A stretch of DNA of 64,000 bases from an uncultured Bacteroidales bacterium (GCA_949291555.1 CASEWE010000006.1:43093-107092); one strand, 5' to 3'. Shown: positions 19,001 through 28,287, counted from the stretch's first letter. Notes: a model not told the origin generated them from the sequence alone. Numbers and translations are program-made.

Positions 19001-19822
19001 ATGAAAAAACTGATTGCATCCCTTTTGTTAGGAGCTTCGTTTGTCCTTGGCCCCGCCCTGATGGCGCAAGACGCGGCCCCCGCTGCCGAAGCTGCCCAAA
19101 CCGACACCACCGCTGTTGCCGAAGCAGCCGCTGAACCTCAAGACGATGCTGCCACCATGACCGTGGCGGAAGAACAAACCGTGAAAAAATCCTTTCACCA
19201 GGCCCTGAAAGAAAAGTTCATCGAAGGGGGTGCCGGCTGGATGGCGCCTATCCTGCTCTGCTTCATCCTCGGCCTTGCCTTGGTTTTCGAAAGGATCGTG
19301 TACCTGAACCTGGCCACCACCAATACCGAGAAATTGTTGAAAAACGTGGAAGACGCCTTGCAGAAAGGCGGGATACCGGCTGCCAAGGAAGTTTGCCGCA
19401 ACACCCGCGGCCCTGTAGCCAGCATCTTCTACCAAGGCTTGGAAAGGGCCGATGACGGCATCGACATGATTGAAAAGTCCGTTACTTCCTACGGCGGGGT
19501 TCAAATCGGCCGTCTGGAAAAGAATATTTCCTGGATCGCGTTCGTTATCGCCGTTGCGCCCATGTTGGGATTCTTGGGAACAGTAGTCGGCATGGTGCAG
19601 GCTTTCGATGACATCGAAGCTGCCGGCGATATCTCCCCGACCGTTGTTGCCGGCGGTATGAAAGTGGCCTTGTTGACCACCGTATTCGGTCTTATCGTGG
19701 CCATCATCATCCAAACGTTCTATAACTACCTCAGCTCCAAAATCGATGCCATCGTGAACAAGATGGAAGATGCTTCCATCTCTTTCATGGACTTGATCGT
19801 CAAATACAACCACGGGAAATAA
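19001..19822 (+). CDS. exbB: ExbB / TolQ / MotA-family proton channel subunit
   Basis: 273 residues. ExbB forms the inner membrane proton channel that powers TonB with ExbD. A signal-like N terminus (about 1-22) and an Ala/Glu-rich periplasmic stretch (about 23-75) precede the first ExbB helix (WMAPILLCFILGLALVF). The two C-terminal helices carry AVAPMLGFLGTVVGMVQAF and the family GG..ALLTT segment. The N-terminal extension is common in Bacteroidetes ExbB. Four genes follow in the order exbB, small membrane protein, exbD, exbD. No tonB gene is next to them, so it must be elsewhere. Confidence 0.92.
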   Translation: MKKLIASLLLGASFVLGPALMAQDAAPAAEAAQTDTTAVAEAAAEPQDDAATMTVAEEQTVKKSFHQALKEKFIEGGAGWMAPILLCFILGLALVFERIVYLNLATTNTEKLLKNVEDALQKGGIPAAKEVCRNTRGPVASIFYQGLERADDGIDMIEKSVTSYGGVQIGRLEKNISWIAFVIAVAPMLGFLGTVVGMVQAFDDIEAAGDISPTVVAGGMKVALLTTVFGLIVAIIIQTFYNYLSSKIDAIVNKMEDASISFMDLIVKYNHGK

Positions 19823-19843
19823 TTCGAAAGGAGACATAGCATC

Positions 19844-20182
19844 ATGATAGATACATTGATCGATATTGGGATGTATATAGTCTACGTCCTTGCCATCGTT
19901 GCGGTGGTGGCGGCGATAGGCTTCTCCATCTACCAATTCGCAGGAAATATCAAACAAAGCAAGACGACGCTGTTCGGTATCATCGGTCTGGTAGTGATCT
20001 TCGCCATTTCCTACCTCACTGCTTCCGGTACCGATGTAAGCGAAGCTCTCTTTGAGAAAGTAGGCACCAGTTACGGTTCGTCCAAAATCATCGGTGCAGG
20101 CATGAATGCGTTCTACATCCTTTTTGCCATCACCCTGATCACCTTGATTGCAACCGAAATCGCCAGACCGTTTAAAAAGTAA
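19844..20182 (+). CDS. Small three-helix membrane protein of the exb cluster
   Basis: 112 residues with three predicted TM helices (about 8-30, 40-58, 85-104) and few charged residues between them. I do not recognise a named domain. A gene of this size sits between exbB and exbD in many Bacteroidetes, so it is likely an accessory of the energy-transducing complex. It starts 21 bases after exbB and ends 5 bases before the first exbD, with a purine-rich ribosome site (GAAAGGAGAC) before its start. Confidence 0.75.
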   Translation: MIDTLIDIGMYIVYVLAIVAVVAAIGFSIYQFAGNIKQSKTTLFGIIGLVVIFAISYLTASGTDVSEALFEKVGTSYGSSKIIGAGMNAFYILFAITLITLIATEIARPFKK

Positions 20183-20187
20183 AATCC

Positions 20188-20772
20188 ATGGCCAAGAAAT
20201 CGCCCACCATCAACGGAGGGTCCATGTCCGATATTTCGTTCCTGTTGTTGACATTCTTCTTGTTGACATCCTCGATCGATACGGACTTGGGTATCGCGCG
20301 GAAATTGCCGCCACCCCTTCCCCCTGATGCGCCCAAACCTGAAATCCACGACCGCAACGTATTCAAGGTGGCTGTCAATTTCAGGGACGAGCTGCAAGTG
20401 CAGGGAAAGTTGGCAGACATTGCCGACTTGAGGGAAATGGCCAAGGAATTTCTGGCAAACCCGATGAACGACCCCAAAAAATCCGAGAAGGAGATTAAGG
20501 AAATCGGTCTTCTCGGCCCTACTCCGGTATCGAAAGGCGTGGTTTCGTTGCGGAACGACCGCGGTACATCGTACGAGATGTACATCCGGGTCCAAAACGA
20601 GCTGACCGCGGCTTTCCGCGAACTGCGCGATGAATTGTCCGAAGAACGCTTCGGCGTGAAGTTTAACGACCTGAGCCGCGACGCGGAGATCGAAGCCATC
20701 CAGAAAGCCATCCCTTTGACGATCTCGGAAGCCGAACCCACCGCTGCCGGAACAACTACAGGAGGTAACTAA
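20188..20772 (+). CDS. exbD: ExbD/TolR-family biopolymer transport protein (first copy)
   Basis: 194 residues. One N-terminal TM helix starts with GGSMSDISFLLLTFFLL; Asp15 is at the place of the proton-carrying Asp of ExbD. A periplasmic domain follows. This copy is longer than the second because of an insert around residues 75-110. Its stop codon overlaps the start of the next gene (TAATG), and the last codons contain GGAGGT, which serves as the ribosome site for that gene, so the two are translationally coupled. Confidence 0.9.
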   Translation: MAKKSPTINGGSMSDISFLLLTFFLLTSSIDTDLGIARKLPPPLPPDAPKPEIHDRNVFKVAVNFRDELQVQGKLADIADLREMAKEFLANPMNDPKKSEKEIKEIGLLGPTPVSKGVVSLRNDRGTSYEMYIRVQNELTAAFRELRDELSEERFGVKFNDLSRDAEIEAIQKAIPLTISEAEPTAAGTTTGGN

Positions 20773-21245
20773 TGGGAAAGTTTAATAAAAACACGAAGAA
20801 AGAGGCTCCGGAAATCAATACCGGAAGTATGAGCGATATCGTTTTCATGCTCCTGTTCTTCTTCATGGTGATTACCACCATGCGCGAAAGCACCTTGTTC
20901 GTGCGCATAAACCCGCCGCAAGCAAGCGAAGTACAGAAACTGGAAAAGAAATCGCTGGTAAGCTTCATCTACATCGGACCTCCCATCGACGCGCAAAAGT
21001 ACGGTACCGAGCCCCGCATCCAGCTCAACGACCAGATGTCGGGCGTTCGGGACATTGCCCAGTTCATTGAATCCGAACGCGAAGCCCGCGATGAAGTGGA
21101 TCGTCCGCTGATGACTACTTCCATCAAGGCCGACCGGACGGTGAAAATGGGTATCCTGACCGATGTGAAGCAAGAACTGAGAAAAGTGAATGCTTTGAAA
21201 ATCAACTATTCGACAGCGAAAGGAAAGGATGTTTACGGTCACTGA
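20772..21245 (+). CDS. exbD: ExbD/TolR-family biopolymer transport protein (second copy)
   Basis: 157 residues. The TM helix begins with NTGSMSDIVFMLLFFFMV; Asp22 is the expected proton-carrying residue. The periplasmic part contains DVKQELRKVNALKINYST near the C terminus. It overlaps the first exbD by one base and ends the cluster, followed by a strong terminator. Two different ExbD subunits in one cluster suggest a mixed ExbD dimer, which is an inference. Confidence 0.9.
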   Translation: MGKFNKNTKKEAPEINTGSMSDIVFMLLFFFMVITTMRESTLFVRINPPQASEVQKLEKKSLVSFIYIGPPIDAQKYGTEPRIQLNDQMSGVRDIAQFIESEREARDEVDRPLMTTSIKADRTVKMGILTDVKQELRKVNALKINYSTAKGKDVYGH

Positions 21246-21266
21246 CCGCTTTCCCGCACGCGCATG

Positions 21267-21303
21267 AAAAAAGCCGATTCGGAAATTCCCGGATCGGCTT
21301 TTT
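21267..21303 (+). terminator. Rho-independent terminator of the exb cluster
   Basis: An 11-bp perfect stem (A5GCCGAT with its complement, about 21268-21278 and 21293-21303) extends further with a few more pairs and ends in a T-rich tract. It starts about 20 bases after the second exbD. Confidence 0.88.
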
Positions 21304-21660
21304 CTTTTCTCCTTTGCTATCTTCCTTTCCTTTTCTTCTTTCCTTACCACGCCCCCTATCCTGTCCCCGTCCTCGCTTCCCGCCTGTGTCGAACAGGCAT
21401 CGGCATCGGCCGCGACCGGCTTCACCCGCCTTTCTTTTCCGTCTTCCCGGCTTCCAATCGCTGCGGAATCACAATCTTTTAATCCGGCCGGGTCGCGCCG
21501 ACCGGACGAATCCCGCATGGCGGACGGAACAGGACGGAACACCCTTCCTGCTCCAATCCGACCGGTTCCTGCGCTGCCCTCTCCGGACCCTCCGTGCAGG
21601 AACCCGACCGCAAGGAAGCGTCCAAGCGGGCATGCCCCGCCACGGGAAGGCGGCCCAAGG
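21304..21660. other. Convergent intergenic region between the exb cluster and hflX
   Basis: The first 80 bases are nearly pure pyrimidine on the plus strand. The remainder is GC-rich and has no supported gene. I found no clear terminator for hflX on the minus strand. Confidence 0.4.
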
Positions 21661-22878
21661 CTACATCCCGGCCTCTTCCGGAAAATCGTCGTAAAGCAGC
21701 TTGTCGTAGGGATAACGGGTCAGATGCACGGCTTTCACCTCCCGGTAAAGGAAACGGCGGAAAGCCTCGAGGTTTTCACCCGTAGCGGCCGAAAGGAAGA
21801 TGCAAGGCGAATTCTCCTTGGCATACCACATGTTCTTCCAGTCTTCCAGGCTATAGTTGCGCCGGGTAACGGGAGAGAGGTCGTCGGCTTCTTTTTCCTG
21901 GTAGGAAAACGCATCGATCTTGTTGAAGACAACAATGGTCTTCTTGTCGGCAACGCCGATCTGATCCAGCGTCTGCTGCACCACCTGCAATTGCTCTTCG
22001 AATTCCGGGTGCGAAATATCGACCACGTGCAAAAGGATATCGCTTTCCCGGACCTCGTCGAGCGTGGATTTGAACGACTCCACAAGGCTGTGGGGCAGCT
22101 TGCGGATGAAGCCCACCGTATCGGAAAGCAGGAAAGGCAGATTCCCGATGACGACTTTACGCACCGTGGTGTCCAAGGTGGCAAAAAGCTTGTTTTCGGT
22201 CAACACGTCCGATTTGCTCACCAAGTTCATCAACGTGGACTTGCCCACATTGGTGTAGCCGACCAGGGCCACTCGCACCATGCTGACCCGGTTCTTGCGC
22301 TGGGTCGCCTTCTGGCGGTCTATTTCGGATAGCTTGGCCTTAAGCAGGGAAATCTTGTCGTGGATGACGCGGCGGTCGGTCTCGATTTCCTTCTCTCCCG
22401 GCCCGCGCATGCCCACCCCGCCCCGCTGCTTGCTCAAATGCGTCCACATGCCGGTAAGCCTCGGCAGCAGGTACTGGTACTGGGCCAATTCCACTTGCGT
22501 CCGGGCATGGGCGGTACGGGCATGTTTGGCGAAGATGTCCAAGATAAGCGTCGTCCTGTCCAGGATCTTGCATTTGAGCTGGCTTTCGATATTGCGCAAC
22601 TGAGCCGGGCTCAATTCGTCATCGAAAATCACCAGGTCGATTTTCTCGGCCACGACATAGGTCTTGATTTCCTCCAGCTTCCCGGTCCCGACATAGTATT
22701 TCCCGTTGGGAAAGTCGAGCCGCTGCACGAACCGTTTCCGGACTTCGGCGCCGGCGGTATCGGCCAAAAAAGCCAACTCGTCCAAATATTCCCCGGTCTT
22801 CTCCAAGGAAACGTTCCCGGAGGCGACCCCTACCAGAACCGCTTTCTCGCGGACTTTCTTCGTCTCGAAATATGCCAT
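21661..22878 (-). CDS. hflX: GTPase HflX
   Basis: 405 residues. HflX is a GTPase that binds the ribosome and can split stalled 70S particles. The N-terminal domain (about 1-190) contains the family glycine-rich stretch GGVGMRGPGEKEIETD. The G domain has G1 VGYTNVGKSTL, G3 DTVGF and G4 NKID. It starts 10 bases after the trpS stop and is probably co-transcribed with it. Confidence 0.93.
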   Translation of the reverse strand: MAYFETKKVREKAVLVGVASGNVSLEKTGEYLDELAFLADTAGAEVRKRFVQRLDFPNGKYYVGTGKLEEIKTYVVAEKIDLVIFDDELSPAQLRNIESQLKCKILDRTTLILDIFAKHARTAHARTQVELAQYQYLLPRLTGMWTHLSKQRGGVGMRGPGEKEIETDRRVIHDKISLLKAKLSEIDRQKATQRKNRVSMVRVALVGYTNVGKSTLMNLVSKSDVLTENKLFATLDTTVRKVVIGNLPFLLSDTVGFIRKLPHSLVESFKSTLDEVRESDILLHVVDISHPEFEEQLQVVQQTLDQIGVADKKTIVVFNKIDAFSYQEKEADDLSPVTRRNYSLEDWKNMWYAKENSPCIFLSAATGENLEAFRRFLYREVKAVHLTRYPYDKLLYDDFPEEAGM

Positions 22879-22888
22879 ACCGAACGGC

Positions 22889-23974
22889 TCAAAACCCTAT
22901 GATTCCACGTACTTCACGTACCGTCCTGACCGCGCTTTCCCGGGCTTTTTCCTGCCCTTGGCGCCGTATTTTTTCCAGGAAGGCGTCATCGGACAGGATT
23001 TCCCCGATCCGGGCACGGAAAGGGGACACGAACTTGATGGTATCTTCGGCGAGCTGCTTTTTCATGTCGCCATAACGTATGTCGCAACGGTTATAAGCCG
23101 CATCGAACTCCCTGAAGGCCTCCTCGCCGCAGAGGACTCTGACCAGCTGGAACAAGTTCGCGATCGCTTCCGGCTTCTGCTGGTTCATCTCCACCGGCCC
23201 CGAATCGGTCGTAGCCCGCATGATTTTCTTGCGGATAACCGCATCCTCATCGGTGAGGAAAATAGCATTGTTGCCGCTTTCGCTCTTTCCCATCTTCCCG
23301 CTGCCGTCCAGACCGGGAATCTTGATCAGATTTTCCCCGAAATTGAACGCCTGCGGCTGGCCGAAGCAATCCACCCCGTAAACGCTGTTGAAACGATGAG
23401 CGAACGCCCGGGTCATCTCCAGATGCTGTTCCTGGTCTTTGCCTACCGGCACGAAATCGGCCTTATGGATCAGGATGTCGGCCGCCATCAAGGTAGGATA
23501 CGTCAAAAGCCCTGCGCTCACATGCGCCTTGTTACCCTCTTTTTCCGCTTTCCCCGCCTTTTCCTCCTGCCCCTCGCCCGATGAAAGGTCTTCCACAAGC
23601 TCTTTCCGCAATTGCCCCCAATACTGCTTCGCTTTCTCCTTGAAGGAGGTGCAACGCATCAATTCGCCCAAATAGACGTTCATGTTGAGGATCAAATACA
23701 ATTCGGCCGTTTCGGGCAAATCGCTCTGGACGTAAATGGCAACTTTTTCCGGATCCATGCCGCAAGCCACATAAGTGGCCAATATCTGTTTCACATTCTG
23801 CCGGAGATGTTCCGGATGCGGATGGGTGGTGAGGCTATGGTAGTCGGCTATGAAAAAATAGCATTGGTATTCGTCCTGCATCCTGACGAAATTGCGGATA
23901 GCCCCGAAATAATTTCCCAAATGGATATTCCCGGTGGGACGGATGCCGCTGACGACAATTTTCTTCTTTTCCAT
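22889..23974 (-). CDS. trpS: Tryptophan-tRNA ligase
   Basis: 361 residues from the ATG at 23974. It charges tRNA-Trp. Class I signatures: HLGN (HIGH-type) in the first 20 residues and KMGKS (KMSKS-type). An insert with an acidic and Lys-rich run (SGEGQEEKAGKAEKEGNK) lies near residue 140. A longer reading from 24058 adds 28 charged residues ahead of the conserved start MEKKKIVVSGIRPTGN and is not favoured. It heads a probable trpS-hflX operon with a leader of about 150 bases. Confidence 0.93.
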   Translation of the reverse strand: MEKKKIVVSGIRPTGNIHLGNYFGAIRNFVRMQDEYQCYFFIADYHSLTTHPHPEHLRQNVKQILATYVACGMDPEKVAIYVQSDLPETAELYLILNMNVYLGELMRCTSFKEKAKQYWGQLRKELVEDLSSGEGQEEKAGKAEKEGNKAHVSAGLLTYPTLMAADILIHKADFVPVGKDQEQHLEMTRAFAHRFNSVYGVDCFGQPQAFNFGENLIKIPGLDGSGKMGKSESGNNAIFLTDEDAVIRKKIMRATTDSGPVEMNQQKPEAIANLFQLVRVLCGEEAFREFDAAYNRCDIRYGDMKKQLAEDTIKFVSPFRARIGEILSDDAFLEKIRRQGQEKARESAVRTVREVRGIIGF

Positions 23975-24132
23975 GTGCAATTTATCGTTTCTTTCATCCC
24001 CGCTCCTTTTCCGCGCATTTTCCCGTTTTTCCTCAAAACCATCTGCAAAATCATCCATGGAAGTGAAATCCTATGAAACAGGACGATTTCCCGGGAAAAG
24101 AAAAGCAGCCAAGGATTTTCTTGGCAAAAAAG

Positions 24133-24164
24133 CAAAAATACAACAATCTCGGCATTTAGCACAA
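24133..24164 (-). promoter_or_regulatory. Promoter of trpS-hflX
   Basis: On the minus strand TTG (24162-24164) is followed after 21 bases by TATTTTTG (24133-24140), a full TAnnTTTG match. Transcription would start near 24126. No other -7 match is seen upstream of trpS. Confidence 0.6.
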
Positions 24165-24266
24165 GCCGATACCGGCACCGGGCGCGGCCGCCTTTCCCTC
24201 CTCTCCTCCCCGGCCGGCTTCCCGTACCGCCGCCTGCCCCCTCCTGCACCCAGGCTCCCGGAAATG

Positions 24267-25082
24267 TCAAAGACCGAACAGACGGCAGGCATTGCCCGTT
24301 GTCAACCGAGCCACCTCGCCTTCTTCCATCGAGAGGCATTCGGCCAGTTTCCTGCCGATAACAGGGAGGTAGGAACTCTCGTTAGGCTTGCCGCGATAAG
24401 GGACCGGAGCCAGGTAAGGGGAATCGGTCTCCAGAAGCAAACGCTCAGGGGGCAGCTGCCGCACGATTTCGGGCAAGCGGGAATTCTTGAAGGTCAGCAC
24501 GCCCCCGATACCGAAAAAAAAGCCTAAGCCGACCACGCGCTTCGCCTGTTCGAGGCTTCCGCTGTAACAATGGAATACCCCGCGCAAACGCCCGTCCTGC
24601 TCGGCCTCAAGGATATGCCAGACCGGCTCGAACGCCTGGCGGACATGCAGCACCACCGGCAGGCCGTACGCTTTGGCCCAGCGCAACTGCACCCGGAGGG
24701 CATCTTCCTGGAAAGCACGGAAAGAAGCATCCCAATACAAATCCATCCCGATTTCGCCCACCGCCACGTACCGCAACCGCGAAGCACCGGAAAGCGCCAG
24801 CTCCCGCTCGTTTCCCGGATTGCAACGGTCGAGCTCGGCATGAAGAATATCCAACTGCTGCGCGTAGTCTTCCTTCACTTCGGTGGGATGCAAGCCGATT
24901 GCGGGGCACACAACCCCGGGAAACGCCTCGGAAAGCGCCCGGATAGGCGCAATCGTACCCGCATCCACGCCGCCTTGGATCAACTTCCCTACCCCGCAAG
25001 CAAGGGCACGGCGGACACAATCCTCGGGGTCTTGCCCGAAATCGCGGTCATAGGTATGCGTATGCGTATCGATCCATTCCAT
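24267..25082 (-). CDS. tatD: TatD-family metal-dependent hydrolase / DNase
   Basis: 271 residues. It is an amidohydrolase-fold TIM barrel with metal sites IDTHTHTYD, GEIGMDL, LHVRQA, FHCYSG and ETDSPYL. TatD-type proteins act as Mg-dependent 3'-5' exonucleases or RNA-end nucleases. It follows the MFS transporter after 33 bases on the same strand and may share its transcript. Which of the TatD/YcfH/YjjV subtypes it belongs to cannot be told here. Confidence 0.9.
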   Translation of the reverse strand: MEWIDTHTHTYDRDFGQDPEDCVRRALACGVGKLIQGGVDAGTIAPIRALSEAFPGVVCPAIGLHPTEVKEDYAQQLDILHAELDRCNPGNERELALSGASRLRYVAVGEIGMDLYWDASFRAFQEDALRVQLRWAKAYGLPVVLHVRQAFEPVWHILEAEQDGRLRGVFHCYSGSLEQAKRVVGLGFFFGIGGVLTFKNSRLPEIVRQLPPERLLLETDSPYLAPVPYRGKPNESSYLPVIGRKLAECLSMEEGEVARLTTGNACRLFGL

Positions 25083-25115
25083 AACAACGAGAAATGCAAA
25101 ACCGCCGAACCGTCC

Positions 25116-26390
25116 TCACTTCTGCATCTTTTCTTCCGAAGGCTTGTACCGGAACACCGCCATGAACAACAAGGCCACGACCAAGGCATAGGCGGCAAAG
25201 ACCAGCCATGCCGCATGCCACCCGGCCACCTGCGGCTCGCTGCTGCTGAAATCCACGAAACGGTTCACTATCGCCTGAGCCGCCAATGTCCCCACGGTGG
25301 CCCCGATGCCGTTTGTCATAAGGACAAAAAGGCCTTGCGCGCTGGAACGGATAGACAAGTCCGTCTCCTTGTCGACAAAAAGCGATCCGGATATGTTGAA
25401 GAAGTCGAAAGCCACCCCGTAGACCAGCATCGAAAGCACGAACATCCACACCCCGTCGCCCGGGTTGCCGAAACCGAAAAGCCCGAAACGCAAGACCCAG
25501 GCAAACATGGCGATCAGCATCACCCGCTTGATTCCGAATTTCCCCAAAAAGAAAGGAATCAGCAGGATGCAGAACGTCTCGCTGATCTGCGAAAGGGAAA
25601 TAAGCAAATTGGCATGCTGAACGCCAAAGGTGCCGGCATATTCATCGATAGCTTTGAAACTGGAAATGAAAGGATTGGCAAAACCGTTGGTGATTTGCAG
25701 CGAGACGCCGAGAAGCATGGAAAATATAAAGAACAAGGCCATCTTGCGCTGCTTGAACAAGGCGAACGCCCGCAGGCCCAAGGCTTCGGAGATGGACTTT
25801 TTCCCGGAGACGGAACGATTCACCGGGCAGGCAGGCAACGTATTGGCATAAACGGCAAGCACCATGCTCCAAAGGGCCGAAACGAAAAATTGGTTGCAAC
25901 CGGACTGGAACCCGGCAAGATCGACCAGCCACATGGAACAAATGAAACCGATGGTGCCGAAAATCCGGATAGGCGGGAACGCTTTCACGGTATCCAGCCC
26001 TGCCTTGTCCAACGCATTATAGGCAACGGAATTCGACAAAGCCAAAGTCGGCATGTAAAACGCCACGCTAAGGGAATAAAGCGTGAACAGCGTGGCAAAA
26101 TCCACTCCGGACCCGGCCTGCATCCCATGGAATCCGGCCGCTGCCATGAACAATGCAGCCAATAAATGACTCAGGCTCAGCAAGCGCTGGGCTGGAATCC
26201 AACGGTCGGCTATGATTCCCAGCAAGGCAGGCATGAACAAGGAAACAATGCCTTGCATGGCATAAAAGAGACCTATCCTGGTTCCCATGCCCACCTCGCT
26301 AAGGTAAACCCCCATCGAAGTCAGGTAGGCCCCCCAGACGGCAAACTGGAGGAAATTCATCACCGTAAGACGGAATCTGACATTCTTCAT
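25116..26390 (-). CDS. MFS nucleoside:H+ symporter (NupG/XapB-like)
   Basis: 424 residues with about 12 TM helices. The start MKNVRFRLTVMNFLQFAVWG and the segment SLFMPALLGIIADRW match the NupG/XapB nucleoside symporters closely, so nucleoside uptake is predicted. The start at 26390 is chosen because the frame upstream contains 107 residues with no conserved or membrane character, and the promoter dyad lies in that upstream stretch. It is divergent from the SDR gene across a palindrome that overlaps its -7 box. The exact substrate is unknown. Confidence 0.87.
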   Translation of the reverse strand: MKNVRFRLTVMNFLQFAVWGAYLTSMGVYLSEVGMGTRIGLFYAMQGIVSLFMPALLGIIADRWIPAQRLLSLSHLLAALFMAAAGFHGMQAGSGVDFATLFTLYSLSVAFYMPTLALSNSVAYNALDKAGLDTVKAFPPIRIFGTIGFICSMWLVDLAGFQSGCNQFFVSALWSMVLAVYANTLPACPVNRSVSGKKSISEALGLRAFALFKQRKMALFFIFSMLLGVSLQITNGFANPFISSFKAIDEYAGTFGVQHANLLISLSQISETFCILLIPFFLGKFGIKRVMLIAMFAWVLRFGLFGFGNPGDGVWMFVLSMLVYGVAFDFFNISGSLFVDKETDLSIRSSAQGLFVLMTNGIGATVGTLAAQAIVNRFVDFSSSEPQVAGWHAAWLVFAAYALVVALLFMAVFRYKPSEEKMQK

Positions 26391-26518
26391 ACGCGATCGC
26401 TCATGTTGATTAAAAAAAAACAAGGGAAGCCCGGGGACACCCTGCACCGGCTTTGCGGCCCTGCATGCTCCGCCAGACCGATGTTCCGGCACAGGCGAAG
26501 CACAGTCCCGACAAATAA

Positions 26519-26543
26519 CAAATTTAGTGAAATTCGCTAAATT
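26519..26543 (-). promoter_or_regulatory. -7 box and overlapping palindromic operator of the MFS gene
   Basis: The minus strand has TAAATTTG (26519-26526), a full TAnnTTTG match. A 23-bp near-perfect palindrome (26521-26543, 10 of 11 pairs matched) overlaps it and covers the spacer. AAATTCGC also occurs twice in tandem (26530-26537 and 26539-26546). No good -33 element is present, so a regulator may control this promoter. Confidence 0.55.
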
Positions 26544-26619
26544 CGCACAGTCCAAAAGGACCTGCCTTGCCAACCTGCAGGACAGGAAAATTACCGGAAA
26601 AACCAAAAGAGCGAAAGCC

Positions 26620-27477
26620 ATGCCGTTGAATACGCCCCGTTCGGGGAAAGATTCCATTTCCCCGGAAAAGAAAGTGGCCATGGTTTCGGGCGCCTCTTCC
26701 GGGATCGGCAAAGCCTTGGCTGCCGAATTCCTGAAACGAGGCTACCGGGTTTCCCTCTCGGCCCGCCGGGACCAACTCATCGAAGAATACCTCGGCAAGC
26801 TGCTGAGCCCGCAGGAAAAACAAGACCGCTGCCTCGTGGTGAAAACCGATGTGACACGGGAAGAAGATTGCCGGGAATGGGTCCGGAAAACGGTCGGGAA
26901 ATTCGGGCGCATCGACCTGCTGGTCAACAATGCGGGGATTTCCATGCGCGGGCTTTTTGCCGAATGCGATCCCGATGTCTTCCGCAGGCTCATGGACGTG
27001 AATTTCTGGGGAACCACCTACTGTTCCTACCATGCCTTGCCCTACCTGATAGACAGCAAAGGTTCCTTGGTGGGAATTTCATCGATTGCAGGATACCAGA
27101 GCCTGCCGGGCCGATCGGCCTATTCGGCTTCCAAGGCCGCCCTGCAGGGGCTTTTGAAAACCATCCGGATCGAAAACCGGAAAAAGGGACTGCATGTGAT
27201 GATCGCCTGCCCGGGCTTCACCGCCTCGAACATCCGGAACATGGCTTTGGATAAAAACGGGAACCCGCAAGGGGAAACCCCGCGCGATGAAAGCAAGATG
27301 ATGACGGCAGAAAAAGCTGCTTACTTGATTGTGAACAGAATAGAAAGGAAGAGACGTTCCTTGATCCTTACCCCCTTGGGGAAAATCACGGTCTTCGTCG
27401 GCAAGTTCTGGCCGCAACTCACCGAAGCCGTAGCTTATTCCTACATGGCCAAAGAACCGGACTCCCCTTTCAAGTGA
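26620..27477 (+). CDS. Short-chain dehydrogenase/reductase
   Basis: 285 residues from the ATG at 26620. The NAD(P)-binding motif is SGASSGIGKALA, the mid motif NNAGIS, and the catalytic Ser and YxxxK are in VGISSIAG and YSASKAALQG. The C-terminal 90 residues include a helix that may contact the membrane. Classical SDRs reduce or oxidise a carbonyl/alcohol; the substrate is unknown. A GTG at 26527 would extend the frame through the palindrome region and is not preferred. It may be transcribed together with the MBL gene 37 bases downstream. Confidence 0.85.
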   Translation: MPLNTPRSGKDSISPEKKVAMVSGASSGIGKALAAEFLKRGYRVSLSARRDQLIEEYLGKLLSPQEKQDRCLVVKTDVTREEDCREWVRKTVGKFGRIDLLVNNAGISMRGLFAECDPDVFRRLMDVNFWGTTYCSYHALPYLIDSKGSLVGISSIAGYQSLPGRSAYSASKAALQGLLKTIRIENRKKGLHVMIACPGFTASNIRNMALDKNGNPQGETPRDESKMMTAEKAAYLIVNRIERKRRSLILTPLGKITVFVGKFWPQLTEAVAYSYMAKEPDSPFK

Positions 27478-27514
27478 TTTTCCTCCCGCATTCGATTACA
27501 TAAAACTTTTTCCC

Positions 27515-28204
27515 ATGAATCCCGAAATTCCCATGAACGGCGAACCAAACGAAACCCTCGGAAACAACGCGCTTTTAATCAAGTGCATGCCTGTGAACCC
27601 GATCGAGATGAACCTGTACGTGGTCTACCGGAAAAACGATGAAGGAGCCATCATCGACCCGGGTTGCGCCTCGAACGAGGAATTTGAAAGGCTGTTCCGC
27701 TTTGTGGAGCAGGAAGGCATACGCATCCGGCACATATTGCTCACGCACCCGCATTTCGACCACATGATGGGAGCAAGCCGGATCTGCAAGGAATACGGTT
27801 TGCCCCTTGAACTGCACGAGGATGCGGTATCCTTGGTCGAACCGGGCCTGGCCGCGCTCCCTGCTTTCGGCCTGCCCGCCGTGGAGCCACCCCGGGAACT
27901 CAAGCCGTTCAAGCACCACGCCCGCTTCGAATTCGCCCGGACATGGCTCGAAGCCCGATCCACGCCCGGCCATTGCCAGGGCAGCGCCAGTTTCGTCCTC
28001 CCGCAATTGCAGACCGTCTTCACCGGCGACGCGCTTTTCAACGGCAGTATCGGGCGAACCGACTTGCCTTCCGGGGACTACGACCTGCTCAAGAAAAGCA
28101 TTTTCGAGCAATTGTTCGTCCTGGACGATGAATACCAGGTGCGGAGCGGGCACGGAGGCCGAAGCACCATAGGAAAGGAAAAATACCATAACCCGTTTTT
28201 ATAG
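27515..28204 (+). CDS. MBL-fold metallo-hydrolase (glyoxalase II-like)
   Basis: 229 residues. The metal-binding motif HxHxDH is THPHFDHMMGA (about residue 86), with later ligands in TPGHCQGS, FTGDALF and the C-terminal SGHGG. This layout is that of YcbL/glyoxalase II-type thioester hydrolases that bind two metals. The substrate is not known. It follows the SDR gene and is followed by the selenium operon after 191 bases. The first ATG (27515) is used; later ATGs at 27533 would also be possible. Confidence 0.87.
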   Translation: MNPEIPMNGEPNETLGNNALLIKCMPVNPIEMNLYVVYRKNDEGAIIDPGCASNEEFERLFRFVEQEGIRIRHILLTHPHFDHMMGASRICKEYGLPLELHEDAVSLVEPGLAALPAFGLPAVEPPRELKPFKHHARFEFARTWLEARSTPGHCQGSASFVLPQLQTVFTGDALFNGSIGRTDLPSGDYDLLKKSIFEQLFVLDDEYQVRSGHGGRSTIGKEKYHNPFL

Positions 28205-28253
28205 CGGATTACCCCGTCGGAAACGGCTCCCCTCCGGGAAAAGCCGGACGGTT

Positions 28254-28287
28254 CCGGGATGCCGGGCCGACCGGGATGCCGGGTCGA
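28254..28287. repeat. Tandem 17-bp repeat upstream of selU
   Basis: Two copies (28254-28270 and 28271-28287) differ at one base and read CCGGGATGCCGGG(C/T)CGA. They are in the gene-free stretch between the MBL gene and selU. Confidence 0.7.
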
